41,387 bases of DNA from a virus. Position 1 is the first letter of the stretch. Each line of letters begins with the position of its first letter. The notes beneath the pieces are model-generated. The model worked only from the letters and a program-made list of their open reading frames with translations. It was not told the origin of the DNA and searched no databases. Made by a program: the position numbers and the translations under genes. Of the stretch, positions 1 through 10,200 are shown piece after piece. The DNA lies in IMG/VR virus record IMGVR_UViG_3300027509_000022, positions 1-41,387 of that record, one strand, 5' to 3'.

Positions 1-286
1 TATTCTTCAGGTGTCCGATAGCCCGAAGCTCTGCCGTCACCACATCACGCTGCTGTTCGCTGATCTCGCCGGAAGCCAGAAAACTGACCAGACGAGCCGG
101 TTCTTTCTGCATGTAGAAATCCAGGATGAGATCTTTGAAATCCGGGTTCTTCGCCAGACGCTCTGCTTTCTCAGAGGTCGCAATGACCTCTTTCAACATG
201 GAAGCGTGCTCACGGACTTCTTCGATCGTGGCAGCCTGCGGTGCGGTATCGACTTGATCGTAGATGGGGTTCTGGTCTCGATTCAT
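1..286 (-). CDS. Partial hypothetical structural-region protein (C-terminus cut by window edge)
   Basis: An open frame reads leftward from the ATG at 286 to the window edge, giving at least 95 residues that begin MNRDQNPIYDQVD. It is acidic, rich in Glu, Ala and Lys, looks helical and has no membrane segment. A weak GAAAGA ribosome-binding site precedes the ATG. It lies directly downstream of the portal gene in the same orientation; in N4 this is where the small genes between portal (gp59) and major capsid protein (gp56) lie, so a virion or assembly role is likely by position only. I do not recognise the family. Confidence 0.65.
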   Translation of the reverse strand, partial: MNRDQNPIYDQVDTAPQAATIEEVREHASMLKEVIATSEKAERLAKNPDFKDLILDFYMQKEPARLVSFLASGEISEQQRDVVTAELRAIGHLKN

Positions 287-344
287 GACGTATATCTTTC
301 GGACTGATAGAGTTGAACTTTTGAACTTCTATTCTGTAATGATC

Positions 345-2660
345 CTATACTGATTGTAAAGGACCAAGCTGTTGATTCGGAAGAACTTGTGGTTGCTGTC
401 CCTGCATCAGAAGTTCTTCGGCGCTGGGTTGACCGGGTGGAATGGGAGGACGCACATCGTCTTTTCCGTCGATCAGTTTGTTGTAACCGACGGCTGCTTC
501 AATGTTTCCTGCCGGGGTATCCCCTTTGAGAATGCCCTTGGCTACTTCCAGATCACGGTTGCCACCGGCCTGAGCTGCCTGCTTCTCGACATCACGGGAA
601 TGCTTGACGCCTTGAGCATCCAGCTCGGTATCGAGATTGGTGTTCTTTGCTCGGGCCTGAGCTTCCATTGCACGAGCCTTGTCCAGCTCAATGTCAGCTT
701 TCATCTTCTCCATCTCGAGCTTCTGCATCTCTTGCTGCATCGGATCAGGCTGAGGCTGATAGTTCCGAATCTTTTCAGCCAGAGTTGGCATTCTCTTCAG
801 GTCAGCAATCTCGGAAATGATGATCTGGCTGAGACCCGGATCCATGTCCGGTCCCATGGTTTGAAGCATGTAGCCAAGATCCTGAGCACGCTCCTCGTCG
901 ACTTTTGCAGTGGAAATATCCACCACCATGTCGAAGTTCCCTTGGATACTTTCTCGAGAAATATCCACGAACTCATCATTGGTCACTCGAACGGTCTCTT
1001 CGTCAGACAAGAACTTCGAGTTCATGGCTGTGATCTTGATGCCGATAAGTTTCATACCCTCTGCCAGACGGCGGAGAATGCTCACCTCACGCTGTCCTGC
1101 GGCATCAGATGCAGCTGCAATGCCCTTGGCCACCTGACCATAGGATTCACCTGTGATACCGCTCGAAAAGCTCTTGATGCCGGACAGACCTTCAGCTTCC
1201 TGGTTCTGTTGCTGAAGCACCTGAAATGCCGAGTTGGGGATCTCAGGATATTTCAGCTGCTGGAGCATTCCCCGAGGATCGCCGTTGGGATTGAACTCGA
1301 AATCCTCACCAGAGTTGAACCGGCGCTTGTTGACAGGATCCAGGAAGCCTTTGGCGTAACCTTGCTGAGCATTCGCAGACCGGCCCAGAAGGTCAATCAC
1401 GCCTCGTGTGACAGCGCCAGTGATGCGCTGGGCATCCTGAAGCAGGCTCGCATCAGCTTCGCCGTAATGAGCCATGAGGACAGGCATATACGGCACGATG
1501 ATGAATGGAGGCTTCCGATCCGGGAACGGGTTCTCGGTCATTTGGATGATCGTGTCACCGATGAATGAAACCAAGATGGGAACTGTCTCTTCGTTGTCGT
1601 GAATATCGGACAAGCCCCAATACTCGTGAACAACGACCATCTGCTTTTCTTTATTCACCCGAGTATCATTGCTCGGAGAATTGGTTTCATGATCAGGATC
1701 ACCCAGCTTGCTTTTGACAGCATTGGATTCCCAGTTCACCTGATCGAGATTCTTGAAAATCTTTCTTTTCTTGAGATCTGCTTTCGTGGTCTCATAAGTG
1801 AAAACCATGAACTGAGCATCCTGCCATTGCCCATCGCATGACGGGTCAATAAACAAGTTCCGACTGTCCACAATCTTTACACTTGGTTGATTGTAGGTCA
1901 GCACATCTTCCGTCACTTTTTCAGTGCCGGTTTCTTGAGCGATGACCATGATGCCATCTTCATTCTCCAGAGAATACTCTACGGAAGCTTGAAGATCTTC
2001 AGGCAGCCTTTCATAACCGGGATCGTCAGCCTCATACATCTGGATTGCCTGCTGAAGCATCTCCATCTGCTGTTCGTCCTCGACTTCGAAATAGTCGTAG
2101 ACAGGCTTTTCGATCGTGACTTTTTCGGTCTTGTTGTCCCAACCAACACGAACAATCACCGTGCCTTCATCGACCACGGTTCGGACATATCGATCAATAA
2201 AATCAACTTTGTTCAGCTTGGTGTCGAACTGCCAGTTCAGCAGGATCTGGTTCTGCTTCGCAGCTTCTCCATCCTCGAACGTCCGAGGGTTCACTTGGAA
2301 CATCCGTTCGGTGTTGAGAAAAGGTTCCGACAGAGCAGGGTATCTCCACTCGTTGCTCTTGCGGATCATCTTCGGCTGAATGCTCGACCGGCCGGGTTGC
2401 TTCTTCCCACCCTTCACCCCGGACTCTGCCCCGGTGGTGTTGCGAAGAGCGAGCCAACCATCAACATTGGTCTTGTGGTTCGTGTTCTCTTCTCGAGCGT
2501 ATTCGAGATCAGCTTTCAGCTCAGCAATCGTAGGTTCTTTTGCCCAGTCTGTCAGCTTGCTGTCCGGCGATTCGTCCAGCTTGCTGGGGTCGTAATGCAG
2601 CTCTCGACTGGATTCATTCAGGTTGGATTTGCCCCCCTGTTCTTCAGTTTCCATATCCAC
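345..2660 (-). CDS. Portal protein, N4 gp59-like
   Basis: This 771-residue protein matches N4-type portal proteins in length and character. It would form the dodecameric ring at the capsid vertex through which DNA is packaged and ejected. The N-terminal 80 residues are acidic. The body holds the P22/N4 portal style segments RYPALSEPF and VVVHEYWG, and near residues 640-720 there is a long Glu/Lys/Ala/Gln-rich helical stretch fitting the crown or barrel. The start is taken as GTG at 2660 because AGGAGAG sits 6 nt upstream; the in-frame ATG at 2654 is too far from it. It lies downstream of the lysis genes and upstream of the partial gene at the edge. Confidence 0.88.
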   Translation of the reverse strand: MDMETEEQGGKSNLNESSRELHYDPSKLDESPDSKLTDWAKEPTIAELKADLEYAREENTNHKTNVDGWLALRNTTGAESGVKGGKKQPGRSSIQPKMIRKSNEWRYPALSEPFLNTERMFQVNPRTFEDGEAAKQNQILLNWQFDTKLNKVDFIDRYVRTVVDEGTVIVRVGWDNKTEKVTIEKPVYDYFEVEDEQQMEMLQQAIQMYEADDPGYERLPEDLQASVEYSLENEDGIMVIAQETGTEKVTEDVLTYNQPSVKIVDSRNLFIDPSCDGQWQDAQFMVFTYETTKADLKKRKIFKNLDQVNWESNAVKSKLGDPDHETNSPSNDTRVNKEKQMVVVHEYWGLSDIHDNEETVPILVSFIGDTIIQMTENPFPDRKPPFIIVPYMPVLMAHYGEADASLLQDAQRITGAVTRGVIDLLGRSANAQQGYAKGFLDPVNKRRFNSGEDFEFNPNGDPRGMLQQLKYPEIPNSAFQVLQQQNQEAEGLSGIKSFSSGITGESYGQVAKGIAAASDAAGQREVSILRRLAEGMKLIGIKITAMNSKFLSDEETVRVTNDEFVDISRESIQGNFDMVVDISTAKVDEERAQDLGYMLQTMGPDMDPGLSQIIISEIADLKRMPTLAEKIRNYQPQPDPMQQEMQKLEMEKMKADIELDKARAMEAQARAKNTNLDTELDAQGVKHSRDVEKQAAQAGGNRDLEVAKGILKGDTPAGNIEAAVGYNKLIDGKDDVRPPIPPGQPSAEELLMQGQQPQVLPNQQLGPLQSV

Positions 2661-2684
2661 GATGCACTCTCCTAGCTGAACTTT

Positions 2685-3260
2685 TTAAACTTCTTTTGTG
2701 ATGAAGCCGATCGAAGTTTTCTCCAGAGCTTTTACACGCCTTGTCCAGCCTCTGCCAAACCTTTTCCAAGATCGCAAAGTTTGCATGAATGCCAGCCTAC
2801 GATGGCACATGTCTTGGATCAAAAACACTGGATCCGCTTCATGGGCATGGCGAAGCGTGTAAGGACCGATCACCCCATCAACATTCTTCTTGTTGAAACC
2901 AAGGGATCTCTGGAGATATTTTCCTGCGGTTTTCGGGCCGGAGTTGACCGCGAAATCGAACACGCAATAGTCGACACCATCAGGAAGATCCTGGCATCGA
3001 CACTTGTTCCAATAGTTGTTTTTGTAGATGAGCAAAGCTTCATTTTTGGTCAGGAGCTTTACATCTGAGATGGAAACCGAATCGACACCACGCCAGTCCG
3101 CAAGAGTTCTATGCGTGATGCCGAAGTTGGTCGCCCCCCCATTGTCTTGGGGATCGTTCACGAAGCCCCCCTCATAGGGGAACATCGCATTCGCAGACCG
3201 CATGAATTTAATTGTTGAAGGCGTATTTCCGGCTCCCCGGAATACGTTTGGACTCATCAT
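2685..3260 (-). CDS. Endolysin, GH108-type N-acetylmuramidase, N4 gp61-like
   Basis: About 191 residues. The segment YEGGFVNDPQDNGGATNFGIT (about residues 29-49) is the hallmark of glycoside hydrolase family 108, with the catalytic Glu in the EGG motif. The C-terminal half, with a VDGVIGPYT segment, resembles the family 3 peptidoglycan-binding domain that usually follows. It would cleave cell-wall glycan at lysis; N4 gp61 is the family reference. No signal peptide is convincing, so export probably depends on the holin. The ATG at 3260 has GGGGAGAAG at good spacing and overlaps the upstream gene by 53 nt, so an earlier in-frame ATG at 3296 is not preferred. Confidence 0.85.
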   Translation of the reverse strand: MMSPNVFRGAGNTPSTIKFMRSANAMFPYEGGFVNDPQDNGGATNFGITHRTLADWRGVDSVSISDVKLLTKNEALLIYKNNYWNKCRCQDLPDGVDYCVFDFAVNSGPKTAGKYLQRSLGFNKKNVDGVIGPYTLRHAHEADPVFLIQDMCHRRLAFMQTLRSWKRFGRGWTRRVKALEKTSIGFITKEV

Positions 3261-3783
3261 TTGACTTCTCCCCAGAATAAGGAATGTTCGGATCATATAT
3301 ATCCGTACAGATCTCTGGAGTTCTGTCTATAACTTTGGTGTCATAGGTCTCGCTCTTGTATCGCAGGCAGACCTTGAACGGGATCGTAGGAACTTTAGGG
3401 GTTGGAGTTCCATCTTCAGGATCGAACCATGCAGACCACTTCCACAATCTCGGATCATCGTCCGTGTCGGTATAGTCACCGTAGCCTCGACGACTGAATA
3501 GACGAGTACCGTTTTCAGCAAATACCGTGGCAACCCACAGACCCCTGACCGGACCAACGCTCTTATTGGCGTCAGCATCATAAAGTAGCATAGGCTCATT
3601 CGGGCCTGGTCTGATCTCCAGCACAGCCGTAATAAAAGGACGTTGAACCAGATACTTATGGTAGAAAATCCCTATGGGTTTTTGAGCCATAAGCAATGCA
3701 ATACTCACAAGACAACCCACTACAAGCACTTTGAAGTCGTCTCGTGCTCCGCCTTGTTTTGTTGAACGCAAGAATTGTTTCAT
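3208..3783 (-). CDS. Single-span membrane protein of the lysis cassette, unknown function
   Basis: 191 residues with a basic N-terminus (MKQFLRSTKQ), one transmembrane helix at about residues 18-36 (VLVVGCLVSIALLMA) and a hydrophilic domain of about 150 residues that should face the periplasm. Its place between holin and endolysin suggests a lysis accessory or i-spanin-like role, but the typical spanin coiled coil and partner o-spanin lipoprotein are not evident. Its stop lies inside the endolysin gene, so translation is probably coupled. A GAGAGATAAG ribosome-binding site precedes the ATG. No family recognised. Confidence 0.7.
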   Translation of the reverse strand: MKQFLRSTKQGGARDDFKVLVVGCLVSIALLMAQKPIGIFYHKYLVQRPFITAVLEIRPGPNEPMLLYDADANKSVGPVRGLWVATVFAENGTRLFSRRGYGDYTDTDDDPRLWKWSAWFDPEDGTPTPKVPTIPFKVCLRYKSETYDTKVIDRTPEICTDIYDPNIPYSGEKSNDESKRIPGSRKYAFNN

Positions 3784-3788
3784 GGTTC

Positions 3789-4142
3789 TTATCTCTCATC
3801 TTTGGCTGACTTTTCAGCGGTTTCTTCTTCCCCTTTAGATATAAGCCTCTCAACGATTGTCACGGCAACAAGGCCAGTCAGGAAAGAAATAGCGGTCAGT
3901 GTACCGATAGCTCCAGCCATATCTTCAGGGACGTTTCCGATCCATGGTTCCAGGATTGCTGGACCCATGACACCAATACCAAACGACACAGCTCCGCCGA
4001 CAAAGACGACTCGCAGTCCTTCCTTCCATGTGGTTTTCAGGACGGTGGCTCTTACCGAGCCACCTAGAGCGCCGAAGAAGGTGAGGAGCAAAGCTCGCTC
4101 GTTGAACACCTCCGATAGCAGCGTGAACTTGCTTGGTTCCAT
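3789..4142 (-). CDS. Holin, three predicted transmembrane helices
   Basis: 117 residues with hydrophobic stretches at about 17-33, 44-64 and 76-97 and a charged C-terminal tail (GEEETAEKSAKDER), the layout of a class I holin. It would permeabilise the inner membrane and release the endolysin encoded two genes downstream. The start ATG shares its A with the TAA stop of the connector gene, which implies translational coupling to late structural genes. Identification rests on topology and neighbours, not on a catalytic motif. Confidence 0.75.
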   Translation of the reverse strand: MEPSKFTLLSEVFNERALLLTFFGALGGSVRATVLKTTWKEGLRVVFVGGAVSFGIGVMGPAILEPWIGNVPEDMAGAIGTLTAISFLTGLVAVTIVERLISKGEEETAEKSAKDER

Positions 4143-4897
4143 TAGACGAATCCTCTGTCCGACAGCTTATCGTCATGCATAGTCTCAGATGTGGAACTCA
4201 AGTCCTTTTCCTCATCAAAGCCTAGATATCTCAGATAGGTAGCAAAATACCTCTCACCCTGTCTCGAACTTTCTTCCCCTCCAATGTGCGATAAATATAG
4301 AGACGCTACATATATCTGAAGAGCTGTGAGCATGTTCGGCGGCAGCTTAATAAAGTTCTGGGTAGAAATAGGGGCAAACCCTGGAGAAAACACTTGTTGT
4401 CCTACTTCCGAGTTCCCTTGCTGCATGTAATCGATCACGTTCGACGTGACCCATGGATGCCGAGCCTGATATTTGATCCTGATCTTGGGACCAAGCTCTC
4501 GGATCTTTGCAGAGGTAAACCTGAGCGTGTTAAACTCCGGCGTCATGATATGGCCGTTGGTGTCTGTGAAGTGCTTTTTACCTTCGGCGTCAATTATCTC
4601 AAGAAACCGAATGAAATAGTATTCGCTAAACGGATCCGTATCGTCATCGTTCAAATACGGATAATAAGCGTCCAACACCATCTCGTAAGTTTTCTTGTCA
4701 TCAAGAAATATTAGATCAACCGTTCTCGTAATGATCGTCTGTCTGACACAGATATCTGTCAGACCTTGATTGACGTAACTTACTAGCTCAGGAACCTTTT
4801 CTTGAATGATCAAACCATTTTCTGTGCAAGACGCATTTTTCAGCTGACCTTTTGCAAGGATATCCAGAAATTCGTCAATGCCGGTTGAGCTATACAT
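4142..4897 (-). CDS. Head-tail connector / tail-tube protein, N4 gp67-like
   Basis: 251 residues, soluble, mixed alpha/beta. The order TerL, this gene, then lysis and portal matches the N4 gp67 position, and the C-terminal helical segment (KLPPNMLTALQIYVASLYLS, about 184-203) is typical of short connector proteins that dock below the portal. AAAGGATG precedes the ATG at good spacing. Assignment to gp67 is from position, length and general character; another adaptor family is possible. Confidence 0.6.
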   Translation of the reverse strand: MYSSTGIDEFLDILAKGQLKNASCTENGLIIQEKVPELVSYVNQGLTDICVRQTIITRTVDLIFLDDKKTYEMVLDAYYPYLNDDDTDPFSEYYFIRFLEIIDAEGKKHFTDTNGHIMTPEFNTLRFTSAKIRELGPKIRIKYQARHPWVTSNVIDYMQQGNSEVGQQVFSPGFAPISTQNFIKLPPNMLTALQIYVASLYLSHIGGEESSRQGERYFATYLRYLGFDEEKDLSSTSETMHDDKLSDRGFV

Positions 4898-4927
4898 GTC
4901 TTTTCATCCTTTAGATTTGGTTATGTC

Positions 4928-6538
4928 TTAAACCATGTAAGAACCAAACGATGAATCGTCGTGCTCATCCTGAATATCGCTGGTTCCCCAAACGCCTGTA
5001 TCGTCTTTCTTGTCTTCTTCAGGGGGGATGTCCTCAGACGGTTCCCATGGATTCATGTACGGCAGCATTGAAACTGTGTCGATGCAGTCGTCTTTGCCTT
5101 TTAACCCATCCTTGGTGGCCAAGGCAATCTGACCCAGGAAAATGCCCAGCTCTTTGGAAAGCTTCATCTCTTCAGCAAAATAGATTTTGCTTGTCTTGAA
5201 GTAGGGTACGACCATGTTAAATCGAGCAAGCTTATCGGTGGTGGGACGAATCCCCGCACTCCCATTGTGCTGGGTCAGAGGGAAATACACGCCCCTGTTG
5301 TCCATCTCCATAAGAAGCCAATCCACGAAGCCCCCCTGTTGGCCTGTGGTCTCTACTCCGACCCCTTGAGGGTCATACTCTCCTACCAGCCTGAACAGAT
5401 CGTTGATGGTCAGGTTCATGCCCTGACGCTCGACCACACCATCTACCCATGTCCACTTTTTGTCTTTGTCATAGGCCCAGACCGAGAGCACAGAATAATC
5501 TGCTGTCTGCTTCGACGAGGTGGCAAAATCTGTCGTGATATAGAAGTTGTACTTGTACTTGTTCTGGAGGATCTCTGATCTCTTTCTCCAGAGGATCTCT
5601 TTGTCCTGAACCAGCTTGCTTTCCTCGCTGGTAATCCTGAGCATCAGTTCCTGCCGGAAAGATTTCTCTTTTCCTTCTTTCACAGCATCGTCGTACTTTT
5701 CTTTCACATAGTCGAAATTGAACCTGTCTTCCCAAGCTCCCTGAAACTCGGATCTCTCGCACGGAAATCGCTCACAGACCGGGAACACGTTCACATCCCA
5801 GGATCCTGATTCAATGGCTTCGTAAACGATGTCCTCTTTGTTGAAAGGTGTCCCGTTCAGGATCATCTTGTACCGGGTCGGATCGAGAGCATACTGGACC
5901 CCGGAATAGACTGTGTCTTTGATGGCATCCATAGCGGTCTTGGATTTGGAATCAGCATCTGAAACCAAGTCATCCATGACGGCCAGCGTTGGGCGCTTGT
6001 TGAAAATCTTCGTCCCACGAATACCGGACTTGGCACCAAACATCTTGATGCCAAACTTGTGGCCGGACCTGTTTTGGAACTCGATATAGTTTTCAGTGAA
6101 GTGTGCGTGAGGCACCCAATGTTGCATGAACTCGGAATTATCATACCTGAACTGCATAGAGTTCTTGGCAGACTTCACACCGTTGTCCATTGAATCCGAG
6201 ATATAAAGCATCCCGTTGATCTTGCCGAAATTAGGAATCTTTCCAAACACAGCAATATACAGAGCAAGATACTCAATAAAGATCGAAGTTTTACCTGACC
6301 CACGAAAGCACAGATTGGCGATCTTTTTCTTCTTGTTTGCAATCTTGTCCAGCATAGACAAGTGCATCACAGGGGTTTTGTTATCTTCCCCCATGTCACC
6401 ATTTACCAGCTTAATGAAATTCATAAATTTCAGGGCAAACTCTGTTGGCACATAACCAACAGAGCCATTCAGCGCCATGAGATCTACTTCATTAAGATAG
6501 TCATCAACTGTGCTTTCAGTTGGGGCCATGTCCAACAT
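4928..6538 (-). CDS. terL: Terminase large subunit, N4 gp68-like
   Basis: 536 residues, the normal length for N4-like TerL. The N-terminal packaging ATPase has a Walker A motif CFRGSGKTS at 77-85, a Walker B TLAVMDD at 184-190 and a coupling motif ILNGTPF near 227-232. The C-terminal RNase H-like nuclease has acidic centres at TTDFA (Asp337), GVETTG (Glu395) and KDDCIDT (about 482-488). It would cut concatemers and pump DNA into proheads through the portal encoded nearby. The ATG overlaps the TGA of the upstream gene by one base, so the two are translationally coupled. Confidence 0.93.
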   Translation of the reverse strand: MLDMAPTESTVDDYLNEVDLMALNGSVGYVPTEFALKFMNFIKLVNGDMGEDNKTPVMHLSMLDKIANKKKKIANLCFRGSGKTSIFIEYLALYIAVFGKIPNFGKINGMLYISDSMDNGVKSAKNSMQFRYDNSEFMQHWVPHAHFTENYIEFQNRSGHKFGIKMFGAKSGIRGTKIFNKRPTLAVMDDLVSDADSKSKTAMDAIKDTVYSGVQYALDPTRYKMILNGTPFNKEDIVYEAIESGSWDVNVFPVCERFPCERSEFQGAWEDRFNFDYVKEKYDDAVKEGKEKSFRQELMLRITSEESKLVQDKEILWRKRSEILQNKYKYNFYITTDFATSSKQTADYSVLSVWAYDKDKKWTWVDGVVERQGMNLTINDLFRLVGEYDPQGVGVETTGQQGGFVDWLLMEMDNRGVYFPLTQHNGSAGIRPTTDKLARFNMVVPYFKTSKIYFAEEMKLSKELGIFLGQIALATKDGLKGKDDCIDTVSMLPYMNPWEPSEDIPPEEDKKDDTGVWGTSDIQDEHDDSSFGSYMV

Positions 6539-7212
6539 CAGTTCACCTGTTTCATCGGCATATGGGCAATGTCCTGAGCAGACACACCCGGATTATTCTC
6601 GATAGCTTCGATCTGTTTTTGGCTGATCTCGGTCAGAGATCTCTCAAGAGCGGCCATACCATCATTCAGAGCCACGTCGATCTTCAACTCAGTCTTGATC
6701 GCTTCAGGCTTCTTCAGGTGGGTCAGCAGGCTGTTGGCTGCTTCGCACCGAACTTTGTCCGAGACATCCACATCGGTCATCAGCTCGTATTGGGTGTTCA
6801 AAGCATCTTGGAACATGCTCTGGTTCAGAATCCAGGAAGGCACAATGGCCTGTTCCATAATTTTTGTGACCAAGATGTTTTTATTGTAAGCCGAAACCAA
6901 GGAAGCAATGTCTTTGGGTTCTTTTCCGGCTGCCACCTGAGCTGCATGACGATCTGGAAAAGTCGCCTTGTACGCTTCAAGATTGGACTTGTTCATCATC
7001 TTGTGAGAGACGTACATTACGGCCCGAACGTAATCGCCCAGCTTGAATTTGCCCTCACTCAGGATCCGAGAATACGAGACAAAGTTATCTCTGATATTCT
7101 TTGCTTCATCAGGATCTCTCGACAGTGCATTCAGCTGATCCACCATATCTTGAGTGATGTTGGCCCGATGGTTTGACGGTAGGGTGTTCTGCACTTCAGC
7201 CAACGTAAGCAT
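6538..7212 (-). CDS. gp69-like protein, candidate small terminase or packaging partner
   Basis: 224 residues, largely alpha-helical, without a recognised enzymatic motif. It immediately precedes TerL and is coupled to it by a one-base stop/start overlap, as N4 gp69 is to gp68, so a packaging role is reasonable but unproven. The start is placed at ATG 7212 (MLTLAEVQ) because AGGAG lies 9 nt upstream; a longer frame from ATG 7233 would include that ribosome-binding site as codons. It is the first gene of the minus-strand late module here. Confidence 0.65.
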   Translation of the reverse strand: MLTLAEVQNTLPSNHRANITQDMVDQLNALSRDPDEAKNIRDNFVSYSRILSEGKFKLGDYVRAVMYVSHKMMNKSNLEAYKATFPDRHAAQVAAGKEPKDIASLVSAYNKNILVTKIMEQAIVPSWILNQSMFQDALNTQYELMTDVDVSDKVRCEAANSLLTHLKKPEAIKTELKIDVALNDGMAALERSLTEISQKQIEAIENNPGVSAQDIAHMPMKQVN

Positions 7213-7281
7213 TGCCAGATTCTCCTGTCTCATGATAGCAAAATGTTCAAGATCTCATACAATTAGAAAGTAGTGTACCTC
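7213..7281. promoter_or_regulatory. Divergent intergenic region between late module and fibre gene
   Basis: This 69-bp AT-rich gap separates the leftward gp69-like gene from the rightward fibre gene, so it must hold, or lie near, promoters in both directions. On the minus strand TTGTAT and TATCAT lie 19 bp apart close to the gp69-like start, a weak sigma70-like pair. N4 late genes use host RNA polymerase, so this would fit, but the match is poor. No clear plus-strand promoter is visible. Confidence 0.3.
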
Positions 7282-10200
7282 ATGGCTATAACCAAAACTA
7301 CTGTCACAGGTCCAGTATATCTTGTGAACGCAACCGCACCTCAAGAGGCACGAATTGTCTTCGAACTTTCTGGTTGGGATAGAGAAGAAGATGAAGCGGT
7401 CTTTGTCAGCGGTCCTTTTGCCGCCGACCTTGATGCAAACGGAGATTTTTCTGTAGATCTCTTCAGCAACTCCAACGGCCAGAACAATGTCGTCTACCGG
7501 ATCAGCGTGATCTACAAAGACAGCCTTTCCCAGATCAAGAGCGAGTATATCGGCTTTGTCGCTCTGCAAGGTGCTGGACCTTTCGAACTTTCCGAACTTG
7601 AGATCGTGAATGAGTTCGATCACAGCATTCTTTCTTATGATCTCCTGGCTCATATCAAAACCGCTGAGGCCAGCATGGCTGCTTTGACGGCAGCCGGTCT
7701 CAAAGGCGACACAGGTGCTCAGGGTCCGACAGGCCCAAAGGGTGATACCGGAGCGACCGGCTCGACAGGTGCTCAAGGAATCAAAGGCGATACCGGAGCA
7801 AAAGGCGATACCGGGGCGGCAGGTTCTGATGGGGCTGACGGAGCTGACGGATCAAATGGCACAGACGGTGTCGATGGAGCCAAAGGAGATAAGGGAGACA
7901 CGGGAAACACTGGGGCAACTGGTAATACAGGTGCAGCCGGGGCCGATGGACAAGACGGTGCTGACGGTGCTGACGGTGCTGACGGCGTTGATGGTGCTGA
8001 TGGGAATGACGGTGCTCAGGGCGTCAAAGGTGACACTGGGGACACCGGAGCCAAGGGAGACACCGGAGATACTGGCGCTACAGGAGCAACAGGAACAACA
8101 GGTGCAGCCGGTAATGACGGAGCAGATGGGGCAGACGGGGCAGATGGAGCCACTACTTTCTTGGCTCTGACAGATGCTCCGACTTCTTATACTGGCCAAG
8201 CTGGAAAGATTCCTGCTGTCAACACTACTGAAGACGGTCTCGATTTTATCGTAGCTGCTTCTGGACCCGCAGGTTCAACAGGCGCTGCGGGAGCCGATGG
8301 AGTTGATGGAACTGATGGAGCCGATGGTGCCGATGGAGCAACTGGAGCCAAAGGTGACAAGGGCGATAAAGGTGATAAAGGCGACAAGGGCGATACTGGT
8401 GACACTGGCGCTGCTGGCGCTGACGGTGCCGATGGTACGGATGGTACGGATGGTGCTACTGGGGCAAAAGGCGACACTGGTGATACCGGAGCTACCGGGG
8501 CCGCAGGTGCAGACGGTACAGATGGCGTAGATGGCGTAGACGGAAACGATGGTGCAGACGGAGCTGCTGGAGCAACGGGTGCTGCCGGAGCGGATGGCGC
8601 GAATGGCGCAGATGGTCAGGACGGTGCGGATGGAGCGGATGGGAATGATGCTCCGACTGTCTTTCTTGGTCTGACTGACACCCCAGCTACATTTGCTGGC
8701 AAGGCCGGTTTGGCCGCAGTTGTAAACCAAACAGAGAATGCTCTGGAGTTTGCAGCTGTCAGTGGAGCTGAAGATCCTGGCTACTATTCAGATGTGCATC
8801 TTGCTGCTCAATCTCTTCCGGGCGACACAGAAGCTTCTGACCGTGGGCAAGAGTCTTTGGTCATTGCTTCAAACAACAACCCTTCCGTGGTCACTTCTCC
8901 TGAGAAGTTTGGCACTGCCATGTATTTCTCTGGAGACGATAGCTGGTACACTTTTTCCGGCTTCGACATGGATCTTTCCGGGGAGTTCACCTGGGAAGGT
9001 TGGTTCCGTCTGGCCAGCAACAAAAGTGCCGGTTTGTTCGGTACGGCCAATGTCCTTCTCTATTATGATGCAGGTTCTACAAAACTTCGGTTCTATCGAA
9101 CTGCTTCAACAATCTTGATCACAAGTGTTTCTACTTTCGCTGTAGACACATGGTATCACGTCGCCATTGCTCGAGATGATGCAGGAACCACAAGAATGTT
9201 CATTGATGGTGTTCTGGATGCCAGCACCACTGCCTCTTACACGTTGTCGGAGACTGCAACTACTTTTCGGCTTGGTAACTACAGCGGGTCAAACTCCTAC
9301 GATATGGACGGCTACCTGCAAGATGTTATTCTAACCGAAAAGTGCAAGTACCCGACCGATACTACTTTCACACTTCCTACCGAGCAATATGATGCCAAAG
9401 ATCCGTTGGCTTTTGATGGTTCTTTTGTTTCTCTTTATGATACCCCTGAAACTCTTATCGGTTACGGCGGTCAAATTGTAGCAGTCAAAGAGAATGGTTA
9501 TGGTTTGGAGCTTCTTCCCCCTGCTTCCATTCTGGCTGCTGCTTCTGAAGAAGTAAGCTACTATGATGACGGTCTTCTTATCTTGCAGGCGTTTCCCTAC
9601 AAAAATGAGCTTGTAGATGGGAGCCGATATAAGCACCGTCTTTATCAAACCAACTACCCCAAGATCACAACAGATGTTGAGAAGTTTGGTGCGGCGGCCT
9701 ACTTTGATCGAAACAACAGCTGGTACACGATCAACGATATCGATGCTGCCATGGCAGGTGAGTTTACTCTCGAATGCTGGGTTCGTTTTGGTGCTGATTC
9801 CACGATGGGTATCGCTGGTCGAGAAGAAGACTTCTTTCTTTACCGCTCCACTTCTGGGGATGCGATTCGCTTCTACATCGACAACACTCTCATCTTGACC
9901 AGCACTACTGCCACGTCCACAGATCAGTGGTATCACATTGCTGTGGCTCGAGATGATTCTGACAATATTCGTCTCTTCATTGATGGCGTATTGGAAGACA
10001 CTTACTCGACCGCAATCACAATTCCTGCCGGACACACAACTTTCTTTGTGGGTAATCACAGGGCAAACACTTCTACAGATCTCAATGGTTGGATCCAGGA
10101 TCTTATCTTGCTTCCCAACACTTGCCTCTATTCGAATGACACTTCTTTTGTGCCTCCCACTGCTCAATACGAGAATGGGATAAACGTCAAAGCTGCTCTC

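Noticed and set aside
372-2675. Long plus-strand open frames (398 and 262 codons) opposite the portal gene
   Set aside because: They are antisense shadows: no ribosome-binding sites, low-complexity odd composition, and the minus strand holds a recognisable portal.
7255-8730. Minus-strand frames in the collagen region rich in Ser, Pro, Ile and Thr
   Set aside because: Repeats in the Gly-X-Y coding DNA keep all frames open; the translations are simple repeats with no gene signals.
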